NCBI RefSeq assembly: GCF_024178315.1
Contig: NZ_JAMZIK010000059.1
Span: 1-48,912, forward strand
Origin: Siccirubricoccus soli
GTDB taxonomy: Bacteria > Pseudomonadota > Alphaproteobacteria > Acetobacterales > Acetobacteraceae
Length of the DNA: 48,912 nt
Reading direction: 5' to 3'
Both the position numbers and the translations under genes were made by a program. Shown in pieces: positions 20,964 through 29,287 of this stretch. The notes below the pieces were generated by a model. It was not told where the DNA came from. It worked only from the letters and a program-made list of their open reading frames with translations, and did no database searches. How positions within the stretch are numbered: position 1 is the stretch's first letter; each line of letters begins with the position of its first letter.

Positions 20964-21896
20964 ATGACCGGCGCCGAAGCCCGGGCCCGCTACCTGGACT
21001 GGCTGGCGCGGGAGCGCCGGGCCGCCGCCAATACCGTCGAGGCCTATGGCCGCGACATCGGCGATTTCCTCGCCTTCCTTGCCGGCCATCTGGGAGAGGA
21101 GCCGGATGCTGCGGCGCTGGCGAGCCTGCGCGCCGCCGACCTCCGCGGCTTCCTCGCCGCCCGCAGCGCGGAAGGCGCAGGCCCGGCCACCAGGGCACGG
21201 CAGCTCGCCGCCATCCGTAGCTTCCTCCGCCATCTCGGCCGCAGCCAGGACCTGCCGGTGCCGGCGCTGGGCGGGTTGCGCGGGCCGCGGCTGAAGCCGC
21301 CCATCCCGCGCGCCCTCACCCCCGGCCAGGCGAAGGAGGTGGCAGCCCGGACCGGCCAGGTGCACGATCCTCGCCATGCCGAGGCGCCGGCCGAGCAGGC
21401 GGCGCGCGACACCGCCCTCTTCACCCTGCTCTATGGCTGCGGCCTCCGCATCGGCGAGGCGCTGGCGCTCAATGTGGGCGACGCGCCCCTGCCGGGCAGC
21501 GAGGCCAGCCTGCGGGTCCTCGGCAAGGGTTCCAAGCCACGGCTGGTGCCGGTGCTGCCGGCGGTGCGCGAGGCGATCGCCGCCTATCTCGCGCTCCGCC
21601 CCGGCGCCCGGCCGGAGGAGCCGCTGTTCCGCGGCGCCCGCGGCGCCCGGCTGGACCCGGCGGTGGCGCAGAAATCGCTGCGCACCTATCGCCGCCTGGC
21701 CGGGCTGCCGGAACACGCGACGCCGCATGCGCTGCGGCACTCCTTCGCCACCCACCTGCTGGGCGGCGGCGCCGACCTCCGCAGCATCCAGGAGCTGCTG
21801 GGCCATGCCAGCCTCTCCACCACCCAGCGCTACACGGTGGTGGATGCGGCGGCGCTGCTGGACACCTGGCGGAAGGCGCATCCGCGGGCGGATTGA
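20964..21896 (+). CDS. xerC: Tyrosine recombinase XerC
   Basis: A 310-residue site-specific recombinase that with XerD resolves chromosome dimers at dif. The N-terminal SAM-like DNA-binding domain (YLDWLARERRAAANTVEAYG, then RDIGDFLAF) is followed by the catalytic domain with the full set: Arg in YGCGLRIGEALAL, Lys in VLGKGSKPRLVPVLP, H-x-x-R in HALRHSFATHLLGGG, His in LGHASLSTTQRYT and Tyr in that last motif. ATG 20964 starts the family sequence; the frame is open from 20883 but without conservation. The DUF484 gene upstream fits chromosomal XerC rather than a phage integrase. Confidence 0.93.
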   Translation: MTGAEARARYLDWLARERRAAANTVEAYGRDIGDFLAFLAGHLGEEPDAAALASLRAADLRGFLAARSAEGAGPATRARQLAAIRSFLRHLGRSQDLPVPALGGLRGPRLKPPIPRALTPGQAKEVAARTGQVHDPRHAEAPAEQAARDTALFTLLYGCGLRIGEALALNVGDAPLPGSEASLRVLGKGSKPRLVPVLPAVREAIAAYLALRPGARPEEPLFRGARGARLDPAVAQKSLRTYRRLAGLPEHATPHALRHSFATHLLGGGADLRSIQELLGHASLSTTQRYTVVDAAALLDTWRKAHPRAD

Positions 21897-21897
21897 C

Positions 21898-21950
21898 CAG
21901 GGGCTCCGCCCCTGGACCCGGGCAGAAGGCGCGTCGCGGGCAGTGCCCGC
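21898..21950. repeat. GC-rich hairpins after xerC
   Basis: CAGGGGC TCC GCCCCTG (21898-21914) directly follows the xerC stop, and GCGGGC AGT GCCCGC lies at 21936-21950. They resemble the paired hairpins at 684-722 and probably belong to a dispersed intergenic repeat type that may also end the xerC transcript. Confidence 0.45.
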
Positions 21951-22094
21951 AACCCTGCACCTCCGCCGGGGCCAGGACCCGACACCGGACCCCGGACCCC
22001 GGTCTGAGTCTGGAAGCACGCGCCTGCACTCTGGCCGGGGCGGGCCGCCCCCGGTAAACTGGGGCGCATACCAGGACATTCCACGAGGAGCGCG

Positions 22095-22331
22095 ATGCGC
22101 GACGCCAAGCAGACCGGCTACGCGCCGAAGCCCACCCCCGGCGTCACCCCGTCCCAGCGGATCGAGGTGACCAGCCGCAGGATCCCCTGCGACGGGGAAA
22201 TCGGCGTCGGCGGCCTGGGGCACCCCCGCATCTGGCTGAAGATCGCCGAAGGGGAGAGCGAGGTCTGTTGCCCCTATTGCTCCATCACCTATGTCCTGCA
22301 GCCGGGCAGCGGCGGAGGCGACCATCACTGA
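22095..22331 (+). CDS. Small zinc-ribbon protein (NDUFS6-like CHCC type)
   Basis: A 78-residue protein with the zf-CHCC pattern: IPCDGEIGVGGLGHPRIWLK (Cys then His), then VCCPYCSITYVL (Cys-x-x-Cys). These four residues bind zinc in relatives, including the mitochondrial complex I subunit NDUFS6. The bacterial version is conserved in Alphaproteobacteria; its role may concern complex I assembly, but that is inference. GAGGAG lies 6 nt before ATG 22095. Its last 41 bp overlap the longest possible polA frame. Confidence 0.9.
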   Translation: MRDAKQTGYAPKPTPGVTPSQRIEVTSRRIPCDGEIGVGGLGHPRIWLKIAEGESEVCCPYCSITYVLQPGSGGGDHH

Positions 22332-25281
22332 GGGCGCCGCGCCCCCCGCGGAGCAGCCCGCGCCCGCCGCCGCGGAACTGCCCGGGCCGCCCGAGGCCGG
22401 GCGCAATCGGGGGACCGCCCTGGCCGATGCCGTGGCCTCGCCCGAGGCGGTGCCGGTGACGCCGCCCGGGGCGAAGCACCTCGTCCTGATCGACGGCTCC
22501 GGCTACATCTTCCGCGCCTTCCATGCCCTGCCGCCGATGACGCGGCCGGACGGCACGCCGGTGAACGCCGTCTTCGGCTTCACCCAGATGCTCTCCCGCT
22601 TCCTGACCGAGCATCGCGGCAGCCACCTGGCCGTGGTCTTCGACCCCAGCCGCGTCACCTTCCGCAACGAGATCTACCCTGACTACAAGGCCCACCGGCC
22701 CGACCCGCCGGAGGAGCTGATCCCGCAATTCGCCCTGATCCGGGAAGCGACCGCCGCCTTCGGCGTCGCCTGCATCGAGCAGCCGGGCTTCGAGGCGGAC
22801 GACATGATCGCCACCTATGCGCGGGAATTCGCCGCCGCGGGCGGCGAGGTGACGATCGTCTCCTCCGACAAGGACCTGATGCAGCTGGTCCGCCCCGGCG
22901 TGCGGATGCTGGACCCGATCAAGCAGAAGCCGATCGGCGAGGCCGAGGTCGTCGAGAAATTCGGCGTGCCGCCGGAGAAGGTGGTGGAGGTGCAGGCGCT
23001 GATCGGCGATCCGGTGGACAACGTCCCCGGCGTGCCGAAGATCGGCCCGAAGACCGCCGCCGAGCTGATCCAGACCTATGGCGACCTGGAAAGCGTGCTG
23101 GCCAACACGGCGAAGATCAAGCAGCCGATGCGGCGCCAGAACCTCGAGCAATATGCCGAGCAGGCGCGGCTCTCGAAGCGGCTGGTGCAGCTCGTCGCCG
23201 ATGCGCCGCTGACGCTCGAGGTCGAGGCGCTGGCGGTGAAGCCGCCGGAGCCGGCACGGCTTTCGAGCTTCCTGGCGGAGCAGGGATTCCGCAGCGTCCT
23301 CGCCCGCATGGGCCTCGGCGAGGCGGCGGGCGATGCCGGGACGCGGGCGGCGCGCCAAGCGGCGGTCGCCGCGGCCCAGGCCGCCCAGGTGGTGCAGCCC
23401 GTCGCCCCCTCCCCCGGTCAGGCGCCCTTCGGCGACTACGCCACCGTCACCACGATGGAGGCGCTTGCGGCCTGGATCGCCGAAGGCTTCGCCGCCGGAA
23501 TCATCGGCCTGGACACCGAGACCGACAGCCTGGATGCGCTGAAGGCCAACCTGGTTGGCGTCTGCCTCGCCACTGCGCCGGGCCGCGCCTGCTACATCCC
23601 GCTGCGGCATGTCACCGCCGGCGGCGGCCAGGGCGACATGCTCGCCGCGCCCGCCGAGGCGCCGCAGCAGATTCCCTTCGTGCAGGCGATGGACGCGCTG
23701 CGGCCGCTGCTGACCGATCCCGGCGTGCTGAAGGTGCTGCAGCACGCGAAATACGATCTGGAAGTGCTCGCCCGACCGGAGAATGGCGGCATCGCCGTCA
23801 GCCCGGTGGATGACACCATGCTGATCTCCTACGCCATGGCGGCGGGGAAGCATGGCCATGGCATGGATGAGCTCTCCGTCCTCCATCTGGACCACAAGCC
23901 GGTCAGCTTCGATTCGGTGACCGGTACCGGCCGCGCCCGCATCCCCTTCTCCCAGGTGCCGCTGGACAAGGCCACCGCCTATGCGGCGGAGGATGCGGAT
24001 GTGACGCTGCGCCTCTGGCACATCCTGCGGCCGAAGCTGCGGGAGGAGCAGGCCCTCGCCCTCTATGAGCAGGTGGAGCGCCGCATGGTCGGCGTGCTGC
24101 GCGACATGGAGGTGGCGGGCATCAAGGTGGACGGCACGGAGCTGGCCCGCATCGGCGAGGATTTCTCCCAGCGCATGGCGGCGCTGGAGCAGGAGATCCA
24201 CGCCCTGGCCGGCCGCCCCTTCAATGTGGGCTCGCCGAAGCAACTGGGAGAAATCCTGTTCGACGAGATGAAGCTGCCGGGCGGCCGCCGCAGCAAGGCG
24301 ACCGGCGCCTGGGGCACCGATGCCAGCGTGCTGGAGGATCTCGCCGCCCAGGGCATCCCCCTGCCGCGCAAGGTGCTGGACTGGCGCCAGCTGGCGAAGC
24401 TGAAGAGCACCTATGTGGAGGGGCTGGCCGCGGCCCTCGACCCGCGCACCGGCCGCGTCCACACCGATTTCTCCATGGCCAACACCAGCACGGGGCGGCT
24501 CGCCTCCACCGAGCCGAACCTGCAGAACATCCCGATCCGCACCGAGGAAGGGGTGAAGATCCGCCGCGCCTTCGTGGCGGAGCCCGGCCATGTGCTGCTG
24601 GCCGCCGACTACTCGCAGATCGAGCTGCGCCTGCTGGCGCATCTCGCTGACGTGCCGGCGCTGCGGGAGGCCTTCGCGACCGGCCAGGACATCCACAGCC
24701 GCACCGCCGCGGACATCTTCCGACTGGCGCCGGATGCGGTGGACAAGGAGGCGCGGCGCCGCGCCAAGACCATCAATTTCGGCATCATCTACGGCATGTC
24801 GGCCTTCGGGCTGGCAGCGCGGCTCGGCATCGGCCCCGGCGAGGCGCGCGGCATCATCGATGCCTATTTCGCGCAATACCCCGGCATCCGGGATGCGATG
24901 GAACGGCTGAAGGAGGAGGCACGGCTGCGCGGCTATGTCTCCACCTCCTTCGGCCGCAAGCTTTGGATCCCCGACATCAACGCCAAGGACATGGCGCGCC
25001 GGGCGGGAGCGGAGCGCGCCGCCATCAACGCCCCCTTCCAGGGCGGCGCGGCGGAGGTCATCAAGCGCGCCATGGTCCGGCTGCCCCGCGCGCTCGCCGA
25101 TGCCGGTCTCAAGGCCCGCATGCTGCTGCAGGTGCATGACGAGCTGGTCTTCGAGGTACCGGAGACGGAGGTCGAGCCGACCGGCGCCCTGGTGCGCCAA
25201 GTGATGGAAGGCGTTGCGCAGCTTCGCGTGCCGCTCGCCGTCGAGATCGGCACCGGCCATAGCTGGGCGGAGGCGCATTAG
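22291..25281 (+). CDS. polA: DNA polymerase I
   Basis: Up to 996 residues, used for Okazaki-fragment processing and repair. Three domains in order: 5' nuclease (KHLVLIDGSGYIFRAFHALP near residue 63, then GFEADDMIATYARE), proofreading exonuclease (IIGLDTETDSLDALKANLVG near residue 405, then YAAEDADVTLRLW, so the acidic residues are kept) and polymerase (motif A LLAADYSQIELRLLAHL, motif B RRRAKTINFGIIYGMS, motif C QVHDELVFEVPE). The start is uncertain: ATG 22291 lies inside the upstream gene without a clear binding site, and GTG 22432 would remove 47 Pro/Ala-rich residues while keeping all domains. Confidence 0.95.
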   Translation: MSCSRAAAEATITEGAAPPAEQPAPAAAELPGPPEAGRNRGTALADAVASPEAVPVTPPGAKHLVLIDGSGYIFRAFHALPPMTRPDGTPVNAVFGFTQMLSRFLTEHRGSHLAVVFDPSRVTFRNEIYPDYKAHRPDPPEELIPQFALIREATAAFGVACIEQPGFEADDMIATYAREFAAAGGEVTIVSSDKDLMQLVRPGVRMLDPIKQKPIGEAEVVEKFGVPPEKVVEVQALIGDPVDNVPGVPKIGPKTAAELIQTYGDLESVLANTAKIKQPMRRQNLEQYAEQARLSKRLVQLVADAPLTLEVEALAVKPPEPARLSSFLAEQGFRSVLARMGLGEAAGDAGTRAARQAAVAAAQAAQVVQPVAPSPGQAPFGDYATVTTMEALAAWIAEGFAAGIIGLDTETDSLDALKANLVGVCLATAPGRACYIPLRHVTAGGGQGDMLAAPAEAPQQIPFVQAMDALRPLLTDPGVLKVLQHAKYDLEVLARPENGGIAVSPVDDTMLISYAMAAGKHGHGMDELSVLHLDHKPVSFDSVTGTGRARIPFSQVPLDKATAYAAEDADVTLRLWHILRPKLREEQALALYEQVERRMVGVLRDMEVAGIKVDGTELARIGEDFSQRMAALEQEIHALAGRPFNVGSPKQLGEILFDEMKLPGGRRSKATGAWGTDASVLEDLAAQGIPLPRKVLDWRQLAKLKSTYVEGLAAALDPRTGRVHTDFSMANTSTGRLASTEPNLQNIPIRTEEGVKIRRAFVAEPGHVLLAADYSQIELRLLAHLADVPALREAFATGQDIHSRTAADIFRLAPDAVDKEARRRAKTINFGIIYGMSAFGLAARLGIGPGEARGIIDAYFAQYPGIRDAMERLKEEARLRGYVSTSFGRKLWIPDINAKDMARRAGAERAAINAPFQGGAAEVIKRAMVRLPRALADAGLKARMLLQVHDELVFEVPETEVEPTGALVRQVMEGVAQLRVPLAVEIGTGHSWAEAH

Positions 25282-25540
25282 GGTGGACCAGCCGGCCCAG
25301 GGCCGGTTCCAGGGCAGGCCCTCCCCGGCGGGGTTCGGGCAGTACCGGGCCCGCCACGGGCGCCCGGTGCGACACCGGCGTTACGAATTTCCGCTGCATC
25401 GGGCCGCCTGGCAGCGGGGGAGACATTGCCTTCCCGCATGAAAAGCGCGAAGCTCCCAAACCATTACATTATCACGCTAAAATGATCGACGACCAAGCGA
25501 CCAACCCGCCGTCGTCCGGACCCGTTACGGAAATGTCCTG

Positions 25541-27775
25541 ATGCCGAGGGAACAGGAAGCGAGCCAGCCCATGGTCGGGGGACGCAGCCACTCGTCCGGC
25601 GTGCTACAGCACGTGCCGTTCACGCTGCGCATCCTGCTTGTCGCCTCGCTGCTCGTTCCACTTCTCGTCCTGTTCGGCGCCGCCTTCTACGACCATCGGA
25701 AATTACAGGAACAGGCCGTCGCCGATGTGGACCGCCAGTCCGCCATCGCCAAGGAGCATGCGCTGAAGGTGGTGGAGACCAGCGCCCTGGTGCTGGACCG
25801 CATCGAGGACCGGGTGCGCGGCATGAGCTGGGCACAGATCGACGCGGAAGGCGAATCCATCCAGCGCTGGATGCTCTCGCTCGACGAGAGCGTGGCGCAG
25901 ATGATCTCGCTGCACCTGGTCCGTCCGGATGGCAGGCTGGCGCTGCTCAGCATCGCCTGGCCGACGCCGGATTTCGACCTCTCCGGCCGGGACTTCTTCG
26001 CCCCGCTGCGAGAGGGGGCGGAGGGGTTGGTCTTCGGCCGGCCGCAGCTCTCCCGCCTCACCGGCATCGTCGGCTTCGTCGCGGGGCGGCGCCGCACCAC
26101 CCCGGATGGCCGGTTCGACGGCGCCGTGATGGGCTCCATCCTGCCCGCCTATTTCCGGGCGCAATGGCAGGCCCTGGATCCGGAGGGCCGGACCGATTTC
26201 GCCCTGCTGCGCACCGATGGCCAGATCCTCGCCGCCTACCCTGCCGGTGCCGACGAGCTGTTCGAGGCGCCGGTGCCCGGCGAGGTGCCGGAGATGGTGC
26301 GCAACCCGCCGGCCAGCGGCGCGGCCATCGCCCGCTTCGGCAGCCGCGGGGAATGGCTGACCGCCTTCCGCAAGGTGGGGGAGCACGGGCTGGTCGTCTC
26401 CGCCACCCGCTCCATGGACCAAGTGGCGGCGGAATGGTGGCGCAACACCGCCTTCACCGCCGCCATCTGCAGCTTCGTCGCCCTGGCGCTGAGCCTGACC
26501 ACCCTGCTCGCCATCCGCCGCTGGACCTCCGAGCAGCGGATCCAGCAGCGCCTGTTCCAGACCGCGGCCGAGCTGCGCGCCGAGATCGCCCGGCGGGAGG
26601 TGGCGGAGGCCGGGCTGATGCAGGCCCAGCGGCTGGAGGCGCTGGGGCGGCTGACCGGCGGCATCGCGCATGACTTCAACAACCTGCTTACCGCCATCCT
26701 CGGCACGGTGCACCTGCTGGAACGCCATATCGGCGCCGCGGCGGATGAGCGGGTGAAGAAGCTGCTGGGCGCGGCGCGGGACGCGGTGCAGCGGGGCGCC
26801 AAGCTGAATGCCAGCCTGCTGGCCTTCGCCCGGCGCCAGCGCCTGCACACCGAAAGCCTGGACGCGAACGAGCTGGTGCAGGGCTTCGTCCCGCTGATCC
26901 AGCGCGCCCTGGGCGAGACCGTGACCCTCTCCCAGGTGCTGGAGGCCGATCTGCCGGCCTGCCGCGCCGATGCCGCGCAGCTCGAGGCGGCCCTGCTCAA
27001 CCTCGCCATCAATGCGCGGGACGCGATGCCGCGCGGCGGCACCGTCACCCTCACCACCCGGCTGGCGCGGCTGGACCAGGCGCTGCTGATCGGCAATCCG
27101 GATGCGCAGCCGGGCGACTACGTCGCCATCTCCCTGCGCGATACCGGCACCGGCATGACGCCGGAGGTGCGGGAGCGCGCCTTCGAGCCCTTCTTCACGA
27201 CGAAGCCCCAGGGCAAGGGCACCGGCCTCGGCCTCTCCCAGGTCTTCGGCTTCGTGCGCCAGCTCGGCGGCCATGTGGCGATCGACAGCACGCCGGGCGA
27301 AGGGGTGGTGGTGACGCTTTATCTGCCGGTGGCGGAGGAGCCGCCGGCCCGGCCGGCAGCGCCGGTGCCGCCGCCGCCGGAGGGCATGCCGAGCCTGGCC
27401 CGCGCCTCCATCCTGGTTGTGGAGGATGACGAGCGGGTGCGGGAGGTGGCGGCGGAGACGCTGCGCGATGCCGGCTTTCGCGTGGTGGCGGCGCAGGATG
27501 CGCTGGAGGCCATGGCGCTGCTCCGCCGCGGCGAGCAATTCGACGTGCTGTTCAGCGACATCGTCATGCCCGGCGGGATGACGGGCATCGAGCTGGCGCA
27601 GCAGGCGACGCGGCTACGGCCGACCCTGCCCGTGCTGCTGGCCACCGGCTTCGCCGGCACGGTGGAAGGCGGCACCGACCACAATTTCGAGGTGATGCCG
27701 AAGCCCTATGACCAAGCCGTGCTGGTCCGGCGCATCGCGGAGCTGGCGAAGGCGCGCGGCGTCAGCGTGGCGTGA
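25541..27775 (+). CDS. Membrane hybrid histidine kinase with a receiver domain
   Basis: A 744-residue sensor. It has a transmembrane helix at about 28-48 (RILLVASLLVPLLVLFGAAF), a periplasmic dCache/PAS-like sensor (about 50-295, with LSGRDFFAPLREG and FVAGRRRT) and a second helix near 305 (AAICSFVALALSLTTLLAI). The kinase core follows with phospho-His 377 in GGIAHDFNNLLTAILG, the N box LLNLAINARDAMP, DTGTGM and GKGTGLGLSQVFGF. The C-terminal receiver has phospho-Asp 673 in DVLFSDIVMPGG and K in MPKPYDQ. The signal is probably a small organic molecule bound outside. No separate response regulator is adjacent. A -10-like TAAAAT lies in the AT-rich patch 25460-25485 upstream. The gene end overlaps a converging gene by 14 bp. 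Confidence 0.92.
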   Translation: MPREQEASQPMVGGRSHSSGVLQHVPFTLRILLVASLLVPLLVLFGAAFYDHRKLQEQAVADVDRQSAIAKEHALKVVETSALVLDRIEDRVRGMSWAQIDAEGESIQRWMLSLDESVAQMISLHLVRPDGRLALLSIAWPTPDFDLSGRDFFAPLREGAEGLVFGRPQLSRLTGIVGFVAGRRRTTPDGRFDGAVMGSILPAYFRAQWQALDPEGRTDFALLRTDGQILAAYPAGADELFEAPVPGEVPEMVRNPPASGAAIARFGSRGEWLTAFRKVGEHGLVVSATRSMDQVAAEWWRNTAFTAAICSFVALALSLTTLLAIRRWTSEQRIQQRLFQTAAELRAEIARREVAEAGLMQAQRLEALGRLTGGIAHDFNNLLTAILGTVHLLERHIGAAADERVKKLLGAARDAVQRGAKLNASLLAFARRQRLHTESLDANELVQGFVPLIQRALGETVTLSQVLEADLPACRADAAQLEAALLNLAINARDAMPRGGTVTLTTRLARLDQALLIGNPDAQPGDYVAISLRDTGTGMTPEVRERAFEPFFTTKPQGKGTGLGLSQVFGFVRQLGGHVAIDSTPGEGVVVTLYLPVAEEPPARPAAPVPPPPEGMPSLARASILVVEDDERVREVAAETLRDAGFRVVAAQDALEAMALLRRGEQFDVLFSDIVMPGGMTGIELAQQATRLRPTLPVLLATGFAGTVEGGTDHNFEVMPKPYDQAVLVRRIAELAKARGVSVA

Positions 27776-28046
27776 CCGGCTCCACCCCGCCCGGCGCCGG
27801 CAGGCCGCGGGCCCGCAGGCAGTCCCGGAAGGCGCGGGCGCGGACGCGGCGGGCCTCCGCTTCCAGCCGCTCCCGGTTGTCCGCCATGGCGGGGTTGGCC
27901 TGGGCATAGACCCGGCCGAGCTCCGGGCTGCGCTCCGCCTCGGCGCGGCAGGCGCGCTGCTCCGGCGTCTCCGGCTCCGGCGGCGGGGTGGGTGCGCCGC
28001 GGCAGGCCGCCAGCGCCAGGGTCAGGACAAGGGCAAGCCGCCTCAT
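27762..28046 (-). CDS. Small lipoprotein of unknown function
   Basis: A 94-residue protein with the signal MRRLALVLTLALAAC, a lipobox ending at Cys 15. A Pro-rich spacer (GAPTPPPEPETPE) and a helical Glu/Arg/Ala part with two further Cys (QRACRAEAE and RDCLRARG) follow. Close relatives occur in Acetobacteraceae and are sometimes wrongly named phosphoribosylamine-glycine ligase; nothing here supports an enzyme. Its ATG overlaps the nudC stop (ATGA), so it is made from the nudC transcript. Its end overlaps the histidine kinase gene by 14 bp. Confidence 0.8.
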   Translation of the reverse strand: MRRLALVLTLALAACRGAPTPPPEPETPEQRACRAEAERSPELGRVYAQANPAMADNRERLEAEARRVRARAFRDCLRARGLPAPGGVEPVTPR

Positions 28047-28969
28047 GGATGGGCGATCCAGTCCTCGATCAGCCTCCGGGCGATGGAATCGGCGCGCGGC
28101 AGGGCGAAGCCATGCGCCTCCGGATCCCGGCACTGCGTCCGGCTGAACCAGCGGGCGTCGCGCAGCTCCGTCGCGTCGATGACGATCTCCTCGCTCAGCC
28201 CCTCGGCATGGAAGCCGAGCATGATGGAGGAGGGAAAGGGCCAGGGCTGGGAGGAATGGTACCAGACCTCCCCCACCTCGATCCCGGCCTCCTCCAGCAC
28301 CTCGCGCCGCACCGCCTCCTCCAGGCTCTCGCCCGGCTCCACGAAGCCGGCGAGGGTCGAGTACATGGTGGTGTTGGGGAAGCGGGTGGAATGGCCGAGC
28401 AGGCAGTAATCGCCGCGGACCACCAGCATGATGACGGCGGGGTCGGTGCGCGGGAAATGCTGCGCCTTGCAGCCGGTGCAGACCATGACATGCCCGGCCG
28501 AGCGCGGCTCGCAGCCCGAACCGCAGATGCCGCAGAAGCGGTGCTTGGTGCGCCAATGCATCAGCCCGCGGGCATGGGCGAGGATGCTGGCCTCCCCCGC
28601 CGGCAGCAGCCCGGCGACGGCGCGCAGGTCGGTGAAGCTGCCGCTTCCCTCCGGCAGCAGCGGCAGCGGGTCCGCCGCCTCGGAGCAATCCACGGCGAAG
28701 ACCGGCCGGCCCTCCCACAGGCCAAGGAAGGCCCAGGGCCCGCCCGCCATGCGTAGGGCGGTGGCGGCGGCGCCAGTGACGAGAAGGGCTTCCGGCGTGC
28801 CTTCCGCCACCCCCTTCATCAGGCTGCGGCTGCGCCAGACCGGGGCGAAGAGCGTGTCCGGATCGGCGAGGGCGGCGGCGATCCAGTCGGCGTCCTCCCG
28901 CTTCAGGGCGGCGCGGTCCAGGGGGCTGCCGGTATAGGCGTTGGGGCGGCTGGCGGGGATCGAGAGCAT
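28043..28969 (-). CDS. nudC: NAD+ diphosphatase / NADH pyrophosphatase NudC
   Basis: A 308-residue Nudix hydrolase that splits NAD(H) and can remove NAD caps from RNA. The zinc ribbon FCGICGSGCEPRSAGHVMVC followed by TGC lies at about 145-170. The Nudix box GFVEPGESLEEAVRREVLEE then AGIEVG is canonical with all Glu residues. The NudC-specific SQPWPFPSSIMLGF comes right after, which separates it from other Nudix proteins. ATG 28969 is the likely start; the open frame upstream is Pro/Arg-rich. It forms a two-gene unit with the small lipoprotein and is divergent from the SRP RNA. Confidence 0.93.
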   Translation of the reverse strand: MLSIPASRPNAYTGSPLDRAALKREDADWIAAALADPDTLFAPVWRSRSLMKGVAEGTPEALLVTGAAATALRMAGGPWAFLGLWEGRPVFAVDCSEAADPLPLLPEGSGSFTDLRAVAGLLPAGEASILAHARGLMHWRTKHRFCGICGSGCEPRSAGHVMVCTGCKAQHFPRTDPAVIMLVVRGDYCLLGHSTRFPNTTMYSTLAGFVEPGESLEEAVRREVLEEAGIEVGEVWYHSSQPWPFPSSIMLGFHAEGLSEEIVIDATELRDARWFSRTQCRDPEAHGFALPRADSIARRLIEDWIAHP

Positions 28970-29128
28970 GCGGGAGCGACCGTGCCACGGGGCCGGGGCG
29001 GCGGCAACCGGGGGCGGCGCCCACCGGGCCTTCCCGGCTGCCATGCCGCCGCCGGATGTCACGCGGCCGCTCGTTGCGCGCCCAGGCGCGCGGGGGGCAT
29101 TGCGCCGGGGCGCGCGCGGCATGATATG

Positions 29129-29236
29129 GTGCCCTTGGAAGGTCGGCGGTGGACGGACTCCCCGCCAACCCGGTCAGGTCCGGAAGGAAGCAGCCGTAAC
29201 GGGTTCTCGCCCGGGTCGCTTGTCGGCCTTCCACCC
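29129..29236 (+). ncRNA. ffs: Signal recognition particle RNA, small bacterial type (4.5S)
   Basis: The conserved apical core GGTCAGGTCCGGAAGGAAGC then AGCC (29172-29196) carries the Ffh-binding internal loop and GGAA tetraloop. Outer strands pair: TGGAAGG at 29136-29142 with CCTTCCA at 29226-29232, and further stems with GGCGG / CCGCC. About 105 nt fits the short SRP RNA. The RNA binds Ffh and guides membrane-protein ribosomes to FtsY. It is followed by CCCTTTTC, a weak T-tail, and lies 52 bp before dnaX, a common order in Alphaproteobacteria. The ends are estimated by pairing. Confidence 0.93.
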
Positions 29237-29287
29237 TTTTCGGTGCCCCTCGGCGGGCCTTGTCCTGCAGGAAGCCGCCGGCCGCGC

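Noticed and set aside
20964-21896. Phage or genomic-island integrase
   Set aside because: Sequence and the DUF484 gene upstream fit the chromosomal XerC; no phage genes or attachment repeats are nearby.
22285-25278. Minus-strand frame of 997 codons exactly opposite polA
   Set aside because: Striking length, but composition is that of reversed polA codons and no family is recognisable; polA has all catalytic motifs.
29129-29236. Coding sequence continuing from an early ATG through the SRP RNA into dnaX
   Set aside because: The frame is open from 28982, but the stretch is the SRP RNA with paired stems; the dnaX protein starts at 29288.
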